Positions 35,579-42,307 of a stretch of 64,000 bases of DNA are shown here, in pieces. The notes under the pieces were generated by a model that worked only from the letters and a program-made list of their open reading frames with translations, did no database searches and was not told the origin of the DNA. Made by a program: the position numbers and the translations under genes. The stretch covers positions 1-64,000 of the forward strand of contig CAZBHS010000008.1 of NCBI GenBank assembly GCA_964491915.1, written 5' to 3'. Each line of letters opens with the position of its first letter. Position 1 is the first letter of the stretch. This DNA is from JAHELQ01 sp964491915. Lineage in GTDB: Bacteria; Acidobacteriota; Aminicenantia; UBA2199.

Positions 35579-36736
35579 TTAGTCGAAGATGGGTTTGAGG
35601 TTTTTGATGCGGTATTCGATGTAGCGGTTGTCGTCGTCGGTGTTGTCGATGAGGTAGAAGCCTTTGGAGAAGAAGTTGATGCGGCGGGGATCCTGGAATT
35701 TTTCGAGCATGGTTTTGGGGAGTTTTAGGTCGTAGAGATGGGTGAGGTTTTGGTCGAAGATTTTGATGGTGTCGAACTTTTTGTAGCCGGATGGGGTGAA
35801 TAGGGCGAAGTGGTTTTTAGGAAGGGGTTTTAAGGCCATGACGGGGAAGAATTTTTTGGGGATTTTTTTGATAAGTCCATTATAGAGTTCGGGGACACGT
35901 TTTTTGAAATGCGCCATGTCTTCCAATAGGCGGGCTTTTTCTTTTGCGTCGATAGGCTGGTCTTCGATATTCAGTTTGACGGTCTCGAGAATTTTTCCGG
36001 TTAGGTCTTTTAGATGGAGTATTTTGCCGTCCGCTAGGGCGGTGACGATGTGTTTGGTGGCCGGGAGGTAGGCGATTCTGTAGTCGGGGGTGATCCAGAG
36101 GTGGTACAGCCAGTTTTCCATATTGGCCACTTTTATCACCGTCATACCGAGATCGCGCCGGTCAGGGTGTTGGCAGAGAGTGGAGATTGGTTTGTCGTCC
36201 TTTTGGTTGAACAGGGCGACTGTGCGGACCGGTTTTTTGGAATCGTCCCATTCGATGATCTTGTTGAGGTATGTGCCGTTGCCCAAAAAGACAGAATGAA
36301 AGGCTTCCTGGTTGAATTTCCGTTCCTGTTTCACTGTGCCGTCGAGGTTGAAGAAGATGAGTTTTTCGTAGGCTGTTACCAGGAGGGTGTCATTCATGGG
36401 TTGAAAGTTGTGAACATATTTGACTTCGCCCGGTCCCTCCCCTTTTGAGAGAAAGCTGTTCAGCAATGTCCCGTCGCTTTTGAATCTATACATTTTTAAT
36501 TGCGGTTTTTCCGCCAGGATGAAAATATCGGAGGACCGTCTGGCGCGGGAGAATATGGGAGCGTCGTTTTCATCAACCGATAGAGAGTCGATGGTTAGAT
36601 GCTTTTCCACCTGGAGCTCGATCACTCCGTGTTTGGGCTTGGAGCCGGCTTCGACGATTTCAGCTTCGATGGCCGGAAACAAGGTGGTGAACAACAATAC
36701 AAATATTACAAAGACCCTTCTGTGGTGCGGTTTCAT
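35579..36736 (-). CDS. secreted six-bladed beta-propeller protein
   Basis: 385 residues. Signal peptide 1-25. The repeated pattern of a strand plus aspartate-glycine turn (FNLDGTVKQE, IFDQNLTHLYDL) and the signature SKGEGPGEVKYV near residue 97 place it with six-bladed propellers of the DUF5128/NHL-like type found in clusters in several phyla. These act outside the cytoplasm, but no common biochemical role is established. Downstream on the same strand is a copy of the Cys-rich exported protein; the same pairing recurs at 39.2-40.7 kb. Confidence 0.82.
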   Translation of the reverse strand: MKPHHRRVFVIFVLLFTTLFPAIEAEIVEAGSKPKHGVIELQVEKHLTIDSLSVDENDAPIFSRARRSSDIFILAEKPQLKMYRFKSDGTLLNSFLSKGEGPGEVKYVHNFQPMNDTLLVTAYEKLIFFNLDGTVKQERKFNQEAFHSVFLGNGTYLNKIIEWDDSKKPVRTVALFNQKDDKPISTLCQHPDRRDLGMTVIKVANMENWLYHLWITPDYRIAYLPATKHIVTALADGKILHLKDLTGKILETVKLNIEDQPIDAKEKARLLEDMAHFKKRVPELYNGLIKKIPKKFFPVMALKPLPKNHFALFTPSGYKKFDTIKIFDQNLTHLYDLKLPKTMLEKFQDPRRINFFSKGFYLIDNTDDDNRYIEYRIKNLKPIFD

Positions 36737-36823
36737 GACTTCCCTCCACTTAATTTTTTTTCAAAATTTCAATCAATGTTTTACCATAGCGAGGGAGAAA
36801 TTTCAAATGGACTGTTGAACGTA

Positions 36824-36832
36824 CCTGTCCCC
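36824..36832 (-). repeat. GGGGACAGG element
   Basis: GTACCTGTCCCCTTCTGG, between the propeller gene and the immunity gene. Confidence 0.4.
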
Positions 36833-36865
36833 TTCTGGATTCCTTCTGGATTCTTACTCATGTGC

Positions 36866-37231
36866 TCAATCATCATCCGGCGGTTCTTCGATACTGAATG
36901 GGAGAAATAGCGCGTATAAATATTGACAATCAGGAGAATCATTGAAAAGCATAATATATTTCTTAGCCCTTTCCCAGCTTGTCTCAAGATACACTTCATA
37001 ATCATCGAATTCCCATTTGCTACATCCCCAATGGTCGAGACTCATCCTAAGCCGTCCCTTATTTAATGTAATCACACTACCGCCAGTAATGGGAACCCGA
37101 AAACGTTTCAACATTTCGACCGCTTCCAGAGCATCTTCTTTTGAAAACGCCCTGTAAGAGACACCAATCTCGGTCAGCGAATACCCTTTGGCGTAATAAA
37201 ACTTTATATATTCTCCAACCTTTATAATCAT
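36866..37231 (-). CDS. Imm40-like immunity protein
   Basis: 121 residues, cytoplasmic. The order IGVSYRAFSKEDALEAVEML, then PITGGSVITL, then an aromatic/acidic centre (DHWGCSKWEFDDYEVYLETSW) fits immunity protein family 40 as I remember it. It lies 102 bases after the RHS toxin gene on the same strand, the usual place for the cognate antidote. TGAGGT precedes the ATG. It would protect the producer, or kin, from the toxin tip encoded upstream. Family call is moderate; pairing is strong by position. Confidence 0.65.
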   Translation of the reverse strand: MIIKVGEYIKFYYAKGYSLTEIGVSYRAFSKEDALEAVEMLKRFRVPITGGSVITLNKGRLRMSLDHWGCSKWEFDDYEVYLETSWERAKKYIMLFNDSPDCQYLYALFLPFSIEEPPDDD

Positions 37232-37333
37232 TTCTACCTCACATTGGTCTAAAAAATCGATGCGTTATAACTCCAGCAGCATCTTTTATAAATTCAAAAA
37301 CGCCTTCTTTGCTTCCTAATCCACCAAATATTT

Positions 37334-38341
37334 TTAAGAAGTAATATTTTCCCCCATCCCCCCATGAAATTGAGTTATAGTTCCATTCCCAGCAAATTTC
37401 TCAACACATTCAGAAAACGTATGGAATTGGTCTTTTGTATTCTTTATCTTATCTATGACTTGATCGTGCAAACGAGTTCCATCAAAAAATTTAGCCGGAT
37501 CCAAAAACTTAGAACAAATTTTATCCCAGGTGGATTGCAAAGCCTTTCCCACTACAGCTACAGCGGCAGGAGCAGCCATTGCGCCTACAAAAGTAGCTAA
37601 CCCAAGACCTCCGGCAACCGCGCCATGAGCCGAATAGTGTGAAACATGCATAAATTTCCCGAAAGCAAGTGCTTGGTCGCCAATCGCTGCTTGCAAATTT
37701 CTTTGATACATACTTGAAAGAAACCTGGCATGTGGCGTTTCATATTTTCCGTCTGGATCTAAATATGTGATTGGGTTATTCCGGCAATATGAATACAAAT
37801 TCCAGCGTTGAGGATCTAAGAGGGCTTCCTTCTTATTGATAACAGGGTCGGTCGAATTAAAGCGGTACGCTGTATGATCGTAATATCTGGCGCCGAAATA
37901 GTCATAAGAACCGGCTTTTTCACGTTCTTTACCGGAAAATTGGGGTTTGGGGGTATCATCGATAGTATGAGTCGATTGAATCTTTTTCCCAAAAGGACTG
38001 TAGGTGGCTGAATAAACCACATTTCCGGAATCGTCCGTAACAACACGGGTAGAATTTATCTGATCCGACATGTAGTAAAAATACTTGTCCTTCATGGGCC
38101 TGTATTCGGCAACAAGGTTATTGCCTACATAAATGTATTCTCGAGTACATTGGCCGTCCTGGTTATATTCAGCAATTAGTTTTCCGTCATAAGAATAAAT
38201 GTAATAGGTCTTTTTTATACTGGTTGATTTTGTTGTGCCTGTCCCTCCAGCAGAATGGGTCGAATCAACAGCTTGAATCGTTGAGTTAAAAACTATCAGG
38301 AAGGACAAGAAAAAAACCAACAGAATTTTCGATGTTTTCAC
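37334..38341 (-). CDS. short exported RHS-repeat protein with C-terminal toxin-like domain
   Basis: 335 residues from GTG at 38341, preceded by AAAGGAG; a longer frame to 38395 lacks a ribosome site. A signal peptide (VKTSKILLVFFLSFLIVFNS) leads straight into the end of an RHS core: repeated YD motifs (YYIYSYDGKLIAEYN), the junction ARYYDHTAYRFNSTDPV and NPITYLDPDGK, after which RHS/WapA proteins carry variable toxins. The last 130 residues, with a hydrophobic Ala/Gly-rich segment (GGLGLATFVGAMAAPAAVAV) and a polar tail, are the candidate toxin. Full RHS proteins exceed 1000 residues; here the shell is almost absent. A GGGACAGGC element is embedded in codons near 38240. Confidence 0.8.
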   Translation of the reverse strand: MKTSKILLVFFLSFLIVFNSTIQAVDSTHSAGGTGTTKSTSIKKTYYIYSYDGKLIAEYNQDGQCTREYIYVGNNLVAEYRPMKDKYFYYMSDQINSTRVVTDDSGNVVYSATYSPFGKKIQSTHTIDDTPKPQFSGKEREKAGSYDYFGARYYDHTAYRFNSTDPVINKKEALLDPQRWNLYSYCRNNPITYLDPDGKYETPHARFLSSMYQRNLQAAIGDQALAFGKFMHVSHYSAHGAVAGGLGLATFVGAMAAPAAVAVVGKALQSTWDKICSKFLDPAKFFDGTRLHDQVIDKIKNTKDQFHTFSECVEKFAGNGTITQFHGGMGENITS

Positions 38342-38514
38342 CGGCTTCTCCTTTATTATCGCTTTCCTATAATAAAGATGCGATTTATAAATCAATTTAT
38401 ATCATGAAACATTTTTCACTCCAAGAGCCTAAAATTTGATTTTTGCTGATTTCCCTCTATTATCAACAGGATACATGCATTTTTTTTGAAGATTGCAATC
38501 TGAGGGCATTCTTG

Positions 38515-38523
38515 CCTGTCCCC
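38515..38523 (-). repeat. GGGGACAGG element
   Basis: CTTGCCTGTCCCCTATTTTT, nearly the same context as the copy at 35245. Confidence 0.45.
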
Positions 38524-38590
38524 TATTTTTCCCCCCGCTATATATTATTTTGACACAACAAAAGGCGGTTTGTTATTGCGCTTCGCAAAT

Positions 38591-38612
38591 TCATTAGAAA
38601 AAGTTCTCATCT
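38591..38612 (-). repeat. diverged copy of the longer GGGGACAGG element
   Basis: GAAAAAGTTCTCATCTG, the reverse complement of the GACAGGTGAGAACTTTTTC form with one core change. Confidence 0.4.
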
Positions 38613-38718
38613 GTTTTCACAAATCGGTGTCAGAGGGGGTTGGATTGGAAGGCAGTGTATTGTGTTTCGCGGCGCGGAGTCAGCGGACAGTAGTTATGAT
38701 TCAAAAAATGATGAAAGA

Positions 38719-38747
38719 TTGATTTTTTTTCCCTGATGCATTATAAT
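38719..38747 (+). promoter_or_regulatory. promoter of the KilA-N gene
   Basis: TTGATT (38719-38724), 17 bases, TATAAT (38742-38747), 54 bases before the ATG. Confidence 0.65.
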
Positions 38748-38800
38748 TTTTTCCGCATGGTGGAGCTGACAAAAAATATTTGAGAAATCGAGATTAAAAT

Positions 38801-39079
38801 ATGGCTAAAATTGAAGTTAAGGGAACGGAAATCAAAGTTATTACTATTCAAGAGGATGATTACATCTCACTGACAGATATGTTGAAAGCTAAGGATGGAG
38901 ACTTTTTTATTTCAGACTGGCTAAGAAACAGAAACACAGTGGAATACCTGGGGATCTGGGAAAAGATTCATAATCCGGATTTTAATTATGGCGAATTCGC
39001 CATAATTAAAAGTCAGGCAGTGGGGGATATCTGGGGACAGGTGAGAACTTTTTCTTCCATCCGCCGCCTCCGAAACTAG
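38801..39079 (+). pseudogene. KilA-N domain protein, truncated
   Basis: 92 residues remain. The start (EIKVITIQEDDYISLTDMLK), the core FISDWLRNRNTVEYLGIWEK and HNPDFNYGEFAIIKSQA are typical of the DNA-binding KilA-N domain of phages and mobile elements. After KSQA the sequence departs from the family (expected further strand-helix and about 150 more residues) and soon stops, coinciding with a GGGGACAGG element at 39033. The 3' part from 38947 is duplicated at 34665 without the 5' half. It is likely non-functional. Confidence 0.75.
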
Positions 39080-39485
39080 TACTTAAAGATAATCGACCTG
39101 TCCCCTGTTTTGCCCCTTAAAAATCACGAGCGACAAATTGCGGACCGTTATCACTGATTATACGGAAGATCAAAAAGGGACAGGTGAATTTTGGGGGGGG
39201 CGTTACAACTCGTTGGGGTTGCATTTGTCGCTGATTTGGGTGGTGGTGTCGCAATAGGCTCCTCTGGTGTAGAATTCCCAGGTGTCTTCGTCCAGGCAAT
39301 CGACCTCGAATTGAGTTCGGCAAATAAACCAGGTGTGGCAGAAGGTTCCGATTTTCCAGGCGTACACGAACTCTTCTTCGAAGCATGCCTGCTCCACCGC
39401 TTCGCAATGGTCCACACCGCGACACCAGGTGGCGGGAAGGGCGTTTAGGTCGTAGACCCAGATTGCCGCTGCGATGATGAGTAAC
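38947..39485. repeat. 539-bp direct repeat, copy 2
   Basis: Same sequence as 34665-35203. Because the KilA-N 5' half is present only here, this copy is the more complete and probably the source. It holds GGGGACAGG elements at 39033, 39097 and 39177. Confidence 0.9.
38980..39011. repeat. 32-bp perfect palindrome (copy 2)
   Basis: Same palindrome as at 34698-34729, here inside the 5'-intact KilA-N fragment, covering codons for FNYGEFAIIK. Confidence 0.85.
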
Positions 39486-39520
39486 GCGAGTACTGCCGAC
39501 TTTAGAATTTTGGTGTTCAT
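39203..39520 (-). CDS. Cys-rich exported small protein paired with a beta-propeller
   Basis: 105 residues. A hydrophobic segment (ILKSAVLALLIIAAAIWVYD) acts as signal or anchor; the remainder has eight cysteines (33, 38, 46, 60, 65, 75, 90, 99) and many aromatic and acidic residues, suggesting four disulfides outside the cytoplasm. Its ATG overlaps the end of the propeller gene (ATGA), with GAGGAGGAAA just before it. The arrangement recalls Bacteroidetes NVEALA-type small exported proteins that accompany propellers, though the motif itself is absent. Function unknown. Confidence 0.7.
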   Translation of the reverse strand: MNTKILKSAVLALLIIAAAIWVYDLNALPATWCRGVDHCEAVEQACFEEEFVYAWKIGTFCHTWFICRTQFEVDCLDEDTWEFYTRGAYCDTTTQISDKCNPNEL

Positions 39521-40653
39521 TTGGTTTCCTCCTCTTTGTAGAGAAATATACTTCCTTTGTAGATTCCGTAGAAGATTCCGTTCTTTTTGGCGTGAAATAT
39601 CACGGGAGAATCGGATATCAATACTTTGTCGAGCTGACCGTCGATGGAGAGGCGGTAGGTCCGGTACTCTTTTTTGCCGGCGGTTTTACTTCCGGTGAGA
39701 TAGAAGTGGGACGGGTCGTCTTTGTCGATGAAGAACTTGAAAAACATGCGGACGATGAACCTCTCCCTTCCTTTTAAGCGATTGGCGCGTTCGGCGATTC
39801 GCACTCGATAATTCTCCAGGACCTGTTCAGGCCAGACATTGTATGTTTTCAATAATTGGTTGTCTTGAAAAACATAGATGGTGGAGGTCTTGGTCAGATA
39901 CACCAATAGGCGGTTTTTACTTCCAAAATCGTACAATATGTCGATCATGGAGCCGGAACGCCAGGAATACATGTCCTGGTCCCTGACATTCAAGAGAACG
40001 GACCAATCGCGCTTGACGCCTTCTAGAAGCGAACAGCTCTTCGTCAGCCGGTTGCCCTGGGGTTTGAAGACATCGATGCGGTGTTCGGCGTTATGGAGGA
40101 TGTAGAACTGATTGTTAGCGGAAGCCACAGGTACGAATCCCCCTCTCACATATTCCGGCGAGGGCAGGACAAACTCGTCCACGAATGTTCCGTTTAAATC
40201 ATACTCGATGACCTTGCGGTTGATGTGACTGCTCAGGAACACGCAATTGTCTTCGCCGGCGTACAACCAGTTTTGGTCGGGCTTTTTCCCAAATTCTCCG
40301 GGGCCGCGCCCAACACTTCCAAACACTTTGACAAGATCGCCCTGTTTGGTGAATTTAAAGATCTTTCTGACCAAATAGTCGTACACAAAAACAGAACCGT
40401 CTGTCGCAACCGCCAATGACATGGGCTTGGCCATGAAGTGTTCGTCGTTTATATCGGGAGGAATCTCTCTAACCCTTACCAGTTTGACAAAATCCTTCTC
40501 AACATGAGTGGGGCGGGGATCTTCAATAACCTTGAATCCCATCCCCCATCCGCAGCTCGCCATCGCCGCCATCAAGAAAATCCCCAGAACCTTCCGCTTC
40601 ACATTTCCAGACCTTGATTTCACTACCGAATCCTCCATCGTAATTTTTTTCAT
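39517..40653 (-). CDS. secreted six-bladed beta-propeller protein
   Basis: 378 residues. After a basic start, residues 19-40 form a signal peptide (VKRKVLGIFLMAAMASCGWG; a cysteine at about 34 could make it a lipoprotein). Propeller features: VFVYDYLVRKIFKFTKQGDL, GSVGRGPGEFGKKPD, VIEYDLNGTFVDEFVL, RIDVFKPQGN. It overlaps the Cys-rich gene by four bases and follows the thioredoxin-like gene by nine, forming a three-gene operon: oxidoreductase, propeller, Cys-rich protein. That order suggests disulfide handling of the exported partner. Confidence 0.82.
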   Translation of the reverse strand: MKKITMEDSVVKSRSGNVKRKVLGIFLMAAMASCGWGMGFKVIEDPRPTHVEKDFVKLVRVREIPPDINDEHFMAKPMSLAVATDGSVFVYDYLVRKIFKFTKQGDLVKVFGSVGRGPGEFGKKPDQNWLYAGEDNCVFLSSHINRKVIEYDLNGTFVDEFVLPSPEYVRGGFVPVASANNQFYILHNAEHRIDVFKPQGNRLTKSCSLLEGVKRDWSVLLNVRDQDMYSWRSGSMIDILYDFGSKNRLLVYLTKTSTIYVFQDNQLLKTYNVWPEQVLENYRVRIAERANRLKGRERFIVRMFFKFFIDKDDPSHFYLTGSKTAGKKEYRTYRLSIDGQLDKVLISDSPVIFHAKKNGIFYGIYKGSIFLYKEEETK

Positions 40654-40662
40654 AGCATCATT

Positions 40663-41217
40663 CTACAATTTTTTTAATTTCCTCATCATCCGGGTATAAC
40701 TCTCGCCATCCAATTCTCCAATAACAATTGAATCTATTTCTCCCTTACGGTAAAGAATTGTCTGCGCTTGGTTTGAGCTAATGCGATTTTTGCCGATAAA
40801 CCGCTCCATATTGGCTGGAATATATAAATCAAAACCAATCTTCTTATTTCTCGACAACTCCAAAACCTGCGGCATATCCTCGATCACGATCCCATAAACA
40901 TCAACCGTTCCTTTTATGATTCGCGCCATTCTATTCCAAAAAGTTATATTCGTATTGCATGGAGAGCACGGTCTGGAAAAAATAAAAACCAAAGCGCTTT
41001 TTCCATTGTTGATCGAAGAGGCGTCGATGACCTCTTCCTTCATATTGACCAAATCAAAATAGTCGATAGATTGCCCGATGGCCAGCGAGGAAAGCTGTTT
41101 TTCCAGAAGGGTATTTTTTTTGACAAGATAAAAGACAATCCCACTCAAAATCAGGATTATAGATAGCAATAATGCCATAAACCAGTACAACTGGTTGGTT
41201 TCCCTCTTTTTCCGCAT
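40663..41217 (-). CDS. membrane-anchored thioredoxin/TlpA-like protein
   Basis: 184 residues from ATG at 41217 (AAAGGAAAC ahead); a longer frame from 41271 lacks a site. One N-terminal membrane helix (about 10-30, WFMALLLSIILILSGIVFYL) points the rest to the periplasm. The thioredoxin-like fold shows FIFSRPCSPCNTNITFW with a CxxC active site, and later TILYRKGEID. In TlpA/ResA proteins such sites reduce or exchange disulfides. First gene of the operon with a propeller and the eight-cysteine protein. Confidence 0.8.
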   Translation of the reverse strand: MRKKRETNQLYWFMALLLSIILILSGIVFYLVKKNTLLEKQLSSLAIGQSIDYFDLVNMKEEVIDASSINNGKSALVFIFSRPCSPCNTNITFWNRMARIIKGTVDVYGIVIEDMPQVLELSRNKKIGFDLYIPANMERFIGKNRISSNQAQTILYRKGEIDSIVIGELDGESYTRMMRKLKKL

Positions 41218-41309
41218 ATAGTTTCCTTTGTAAAAAAAAACATGATAACACGACCGAAAGAAAAAATTCAATCCATTTTAGGAGATTAGTTGATTTTAGG
41301 AGAAAATCT

Positions 41310-41430
41310 GGGGACAGGCGGATTTTCCTTCTATTGCGGCAACATCAAACGGACAACGATCCAGGATCTCGAAGAGGGCCGTACCACCGACGACGCCCGT
41401 AGTCCCATCAGAGCCTTCTCACCTGTCCCC
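41310..41430. repeat. inverted pair of GGGGACAGG elements flanking about 100 bases
   Basis: CTGGGGACAGGCGG at the left and TCACCTGTCCCCTG at the right. This is the size and layout of a small non-autonomous element. Confidence 0.45.
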
Positions 41431-41471
41431 TGTTTCAAGAAGCTGTGCTTTTGATCTCTATTGTTTTTTTC

Positions 41472-41500
41472 TTGAAAAAAACGCTATTTTATCCTAAAAT
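41472..41500 (+). promoter_or_regulatory. promoter of the toxin-antitoxin operon
   Basis: TTGAAA (41472-41477), 17 bases, TAAAAT (41495-41500), 65 bases before the antitoxin ATG. Confidence 0.55.
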
Positions 41501-41564
41501 ATATATGTGACAAGAATAGAAATAAAAAGCACACTGCTTTGCATTCAAGTAGTGGAGGTATAAC

Positions 41565-41783
41565 ATGAAAACAATTTGCCTGGAGGTAAAAGACGATTTG
41601 TTTACTAAAGTGCTGGACTTCCTTAAATTGTTGCCTAAAGATTCTTTTAATGTTAGGACCGATGAAGATGACGATGTGTTTACCGAAGAAGATAGAGCCG
41701 CTTACAATGAGGCGATCCGGGAATTAAGAGCTGGAGAGGCAATCAGTTTGGAGCAGGCCAAAAGGGAAATTCTTGGCTTATAA
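41565..41783 (+). CDS. type II antitoxin (RelB-like)
   Basis: 72 residues. Short, acidic, with LEVKDDLFTKVLDFLKLLPKD at the start and a C-terminal helix ending EQAKREILGL, the common toxin-binding arrangement. GTGGAGG precedes the ATG. Its last 11 bases overlap the toxin gene. It neutralises the toxin and probably represses the shared promoter. Confidence 0.75.
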   Translation: MKTICLEVKDDLFTKVLDFLKLLPKDSFNVRTDEDDDVFTEEDRAAYNEAIRELRAGEAISLEQAKREILGL

Positions 41784-42042
41784 TGTCAAAATTTCCAAAG
41801 ACGTCTTAAAATTCATCAAGGCAAGACCCCAAAAATTTCAACTCTCTCTATTCACCAAATTTGAAAAAATTGCCGCAGATCCGTTCAATCACTCATTTGA
41901 TATTAAAAAACTAAAAGATATGCCTAACCATTTCCGGCTTAGAATCGGCAAATATAGAATCCTTTATGAAATAATCGAAGATGAAATTTTGATCTATTAC
42001 TACAAAGCCGGTTCTCGCGGAGATATTTACAAAAGCGAGTAA
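41773..42042 (+). CDS. type II toxin, RelE/ParE superfamily
   Basis: 89 residues, starting at TTG (41773) because the only nearby ATG is in another frame. NVKISKDVLKFIKARPQK, IKKLKDMPNHFRLRIGKYRILYEI and IYYYKAGSRGDIYK follow the RelE/ParE fold with its basic central strand. RelE members cut mRNA on the ribosome and ParE members poison gyrase; sequence alone does not decide here. Overlap with the antitoxin ensures coupled translation. Confidence 0.82.
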   Translation: MAYNVKISKDVLKFIKARPQKFQLSLFTKFEKIAADPFNHSFDIKKLKDMPNHFRLRIGKYRILYEIIEDEILIYYYKAGSRGDIYKSE

Positions 42043-42067
42043 CTCCCCCATCTAATTCATAAGGAAA

Positions 42068-42089
42068 AAAGATAATCGACCTGTCCCCT
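42068..42089 (-). repeat. GGGGACAGG element with AAAGATAATCGA flank
   Basis: Identical 22 bases to 34803-34824; followed by a partial second core (TGTCCCCTATTTG) at about 42098. Confidence 0.6.
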
Positions 42090-42142
42090 ATTTGTTTGTC
42101 CCCTATTTGTTTGCTGCTATTTTTACTTTTTATGTGGAAAAT

Positions 42143-42171
42143 TTGCTTTTTTTGGGGGGGTGTTTTATAAT
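42143..42171 (+). promoter_or_regulatory. promoter of the ATPase gene
   Basis: TTGCTT (42143-42148), 17 bases containing a G-run, TATAAT (42166-42171). Confidence 0.55.
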
Positions 42172-42214
42172 GTTGGTATGGTGGAAATGATTGTTTGGTC
42201 TTGGTTTAGTCGGG

Positions 42215-42260
42215 TAACACGGGTGTTAGTAACAACGGTGTTACTAACAGCGGTGTTACT
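42215..42260. promoter_or_regulatory. overlapping inverted repeats in the ATPase gene leader
   Basis: TGTTAGTAACA (42224-42234) and TGTTACTAACA (42239-42249) are reverse complements around ACGG; TAACAC/GTGTTA (42215-42228) overlaps the left arm, and a further half-site TGTTACT follows at 42254. In the leader RNA they form alternative hairpins; as DNA they are operator-like. Confidence 0.55.
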
Positions 42261-42307
42261 TAATGGTTTTACTGAAGTAGATGGGTAAAATAGATGAGGA
42301 GTGAATT

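Larger units (their letters stand above)
38342..38800. other. intergenic region with GGGGACAGG elements
   Basis: About 460 bases. Contains GGGGACAGG on the minus strand at 38515-38523, a diverged copy of the longer element at 38591-38612, and a promoter for the KilA-N gene at 38719-38747. No gene seen. Confidence 0.5.
41218..41564. other. intergenic region with two GGGGACAGG elements
   Basis: About 350 bases. Elements at 41310-41318 (plus) and 41422-41430 (minus) bracket a 100-base GC-rich stretch; they face each other as an inverted pair. The toxin-antitoxin promoter is at 41472-41500. Confidence 0.5.

Noticed and set aside
41330..41420. Possible helix-turn-helix fragment (RTTIQDLEEGR) between two GGGGACAGG elements
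   Set aside because: Only about 20 suggestive residues without start codon or ribosome site; cannot be separated from chance.
42210..42260. CRISPR-like short repeats
   Set aside because: Units overlap and are inverted, with no regular spacers; better explained as operator or leader hairpins.
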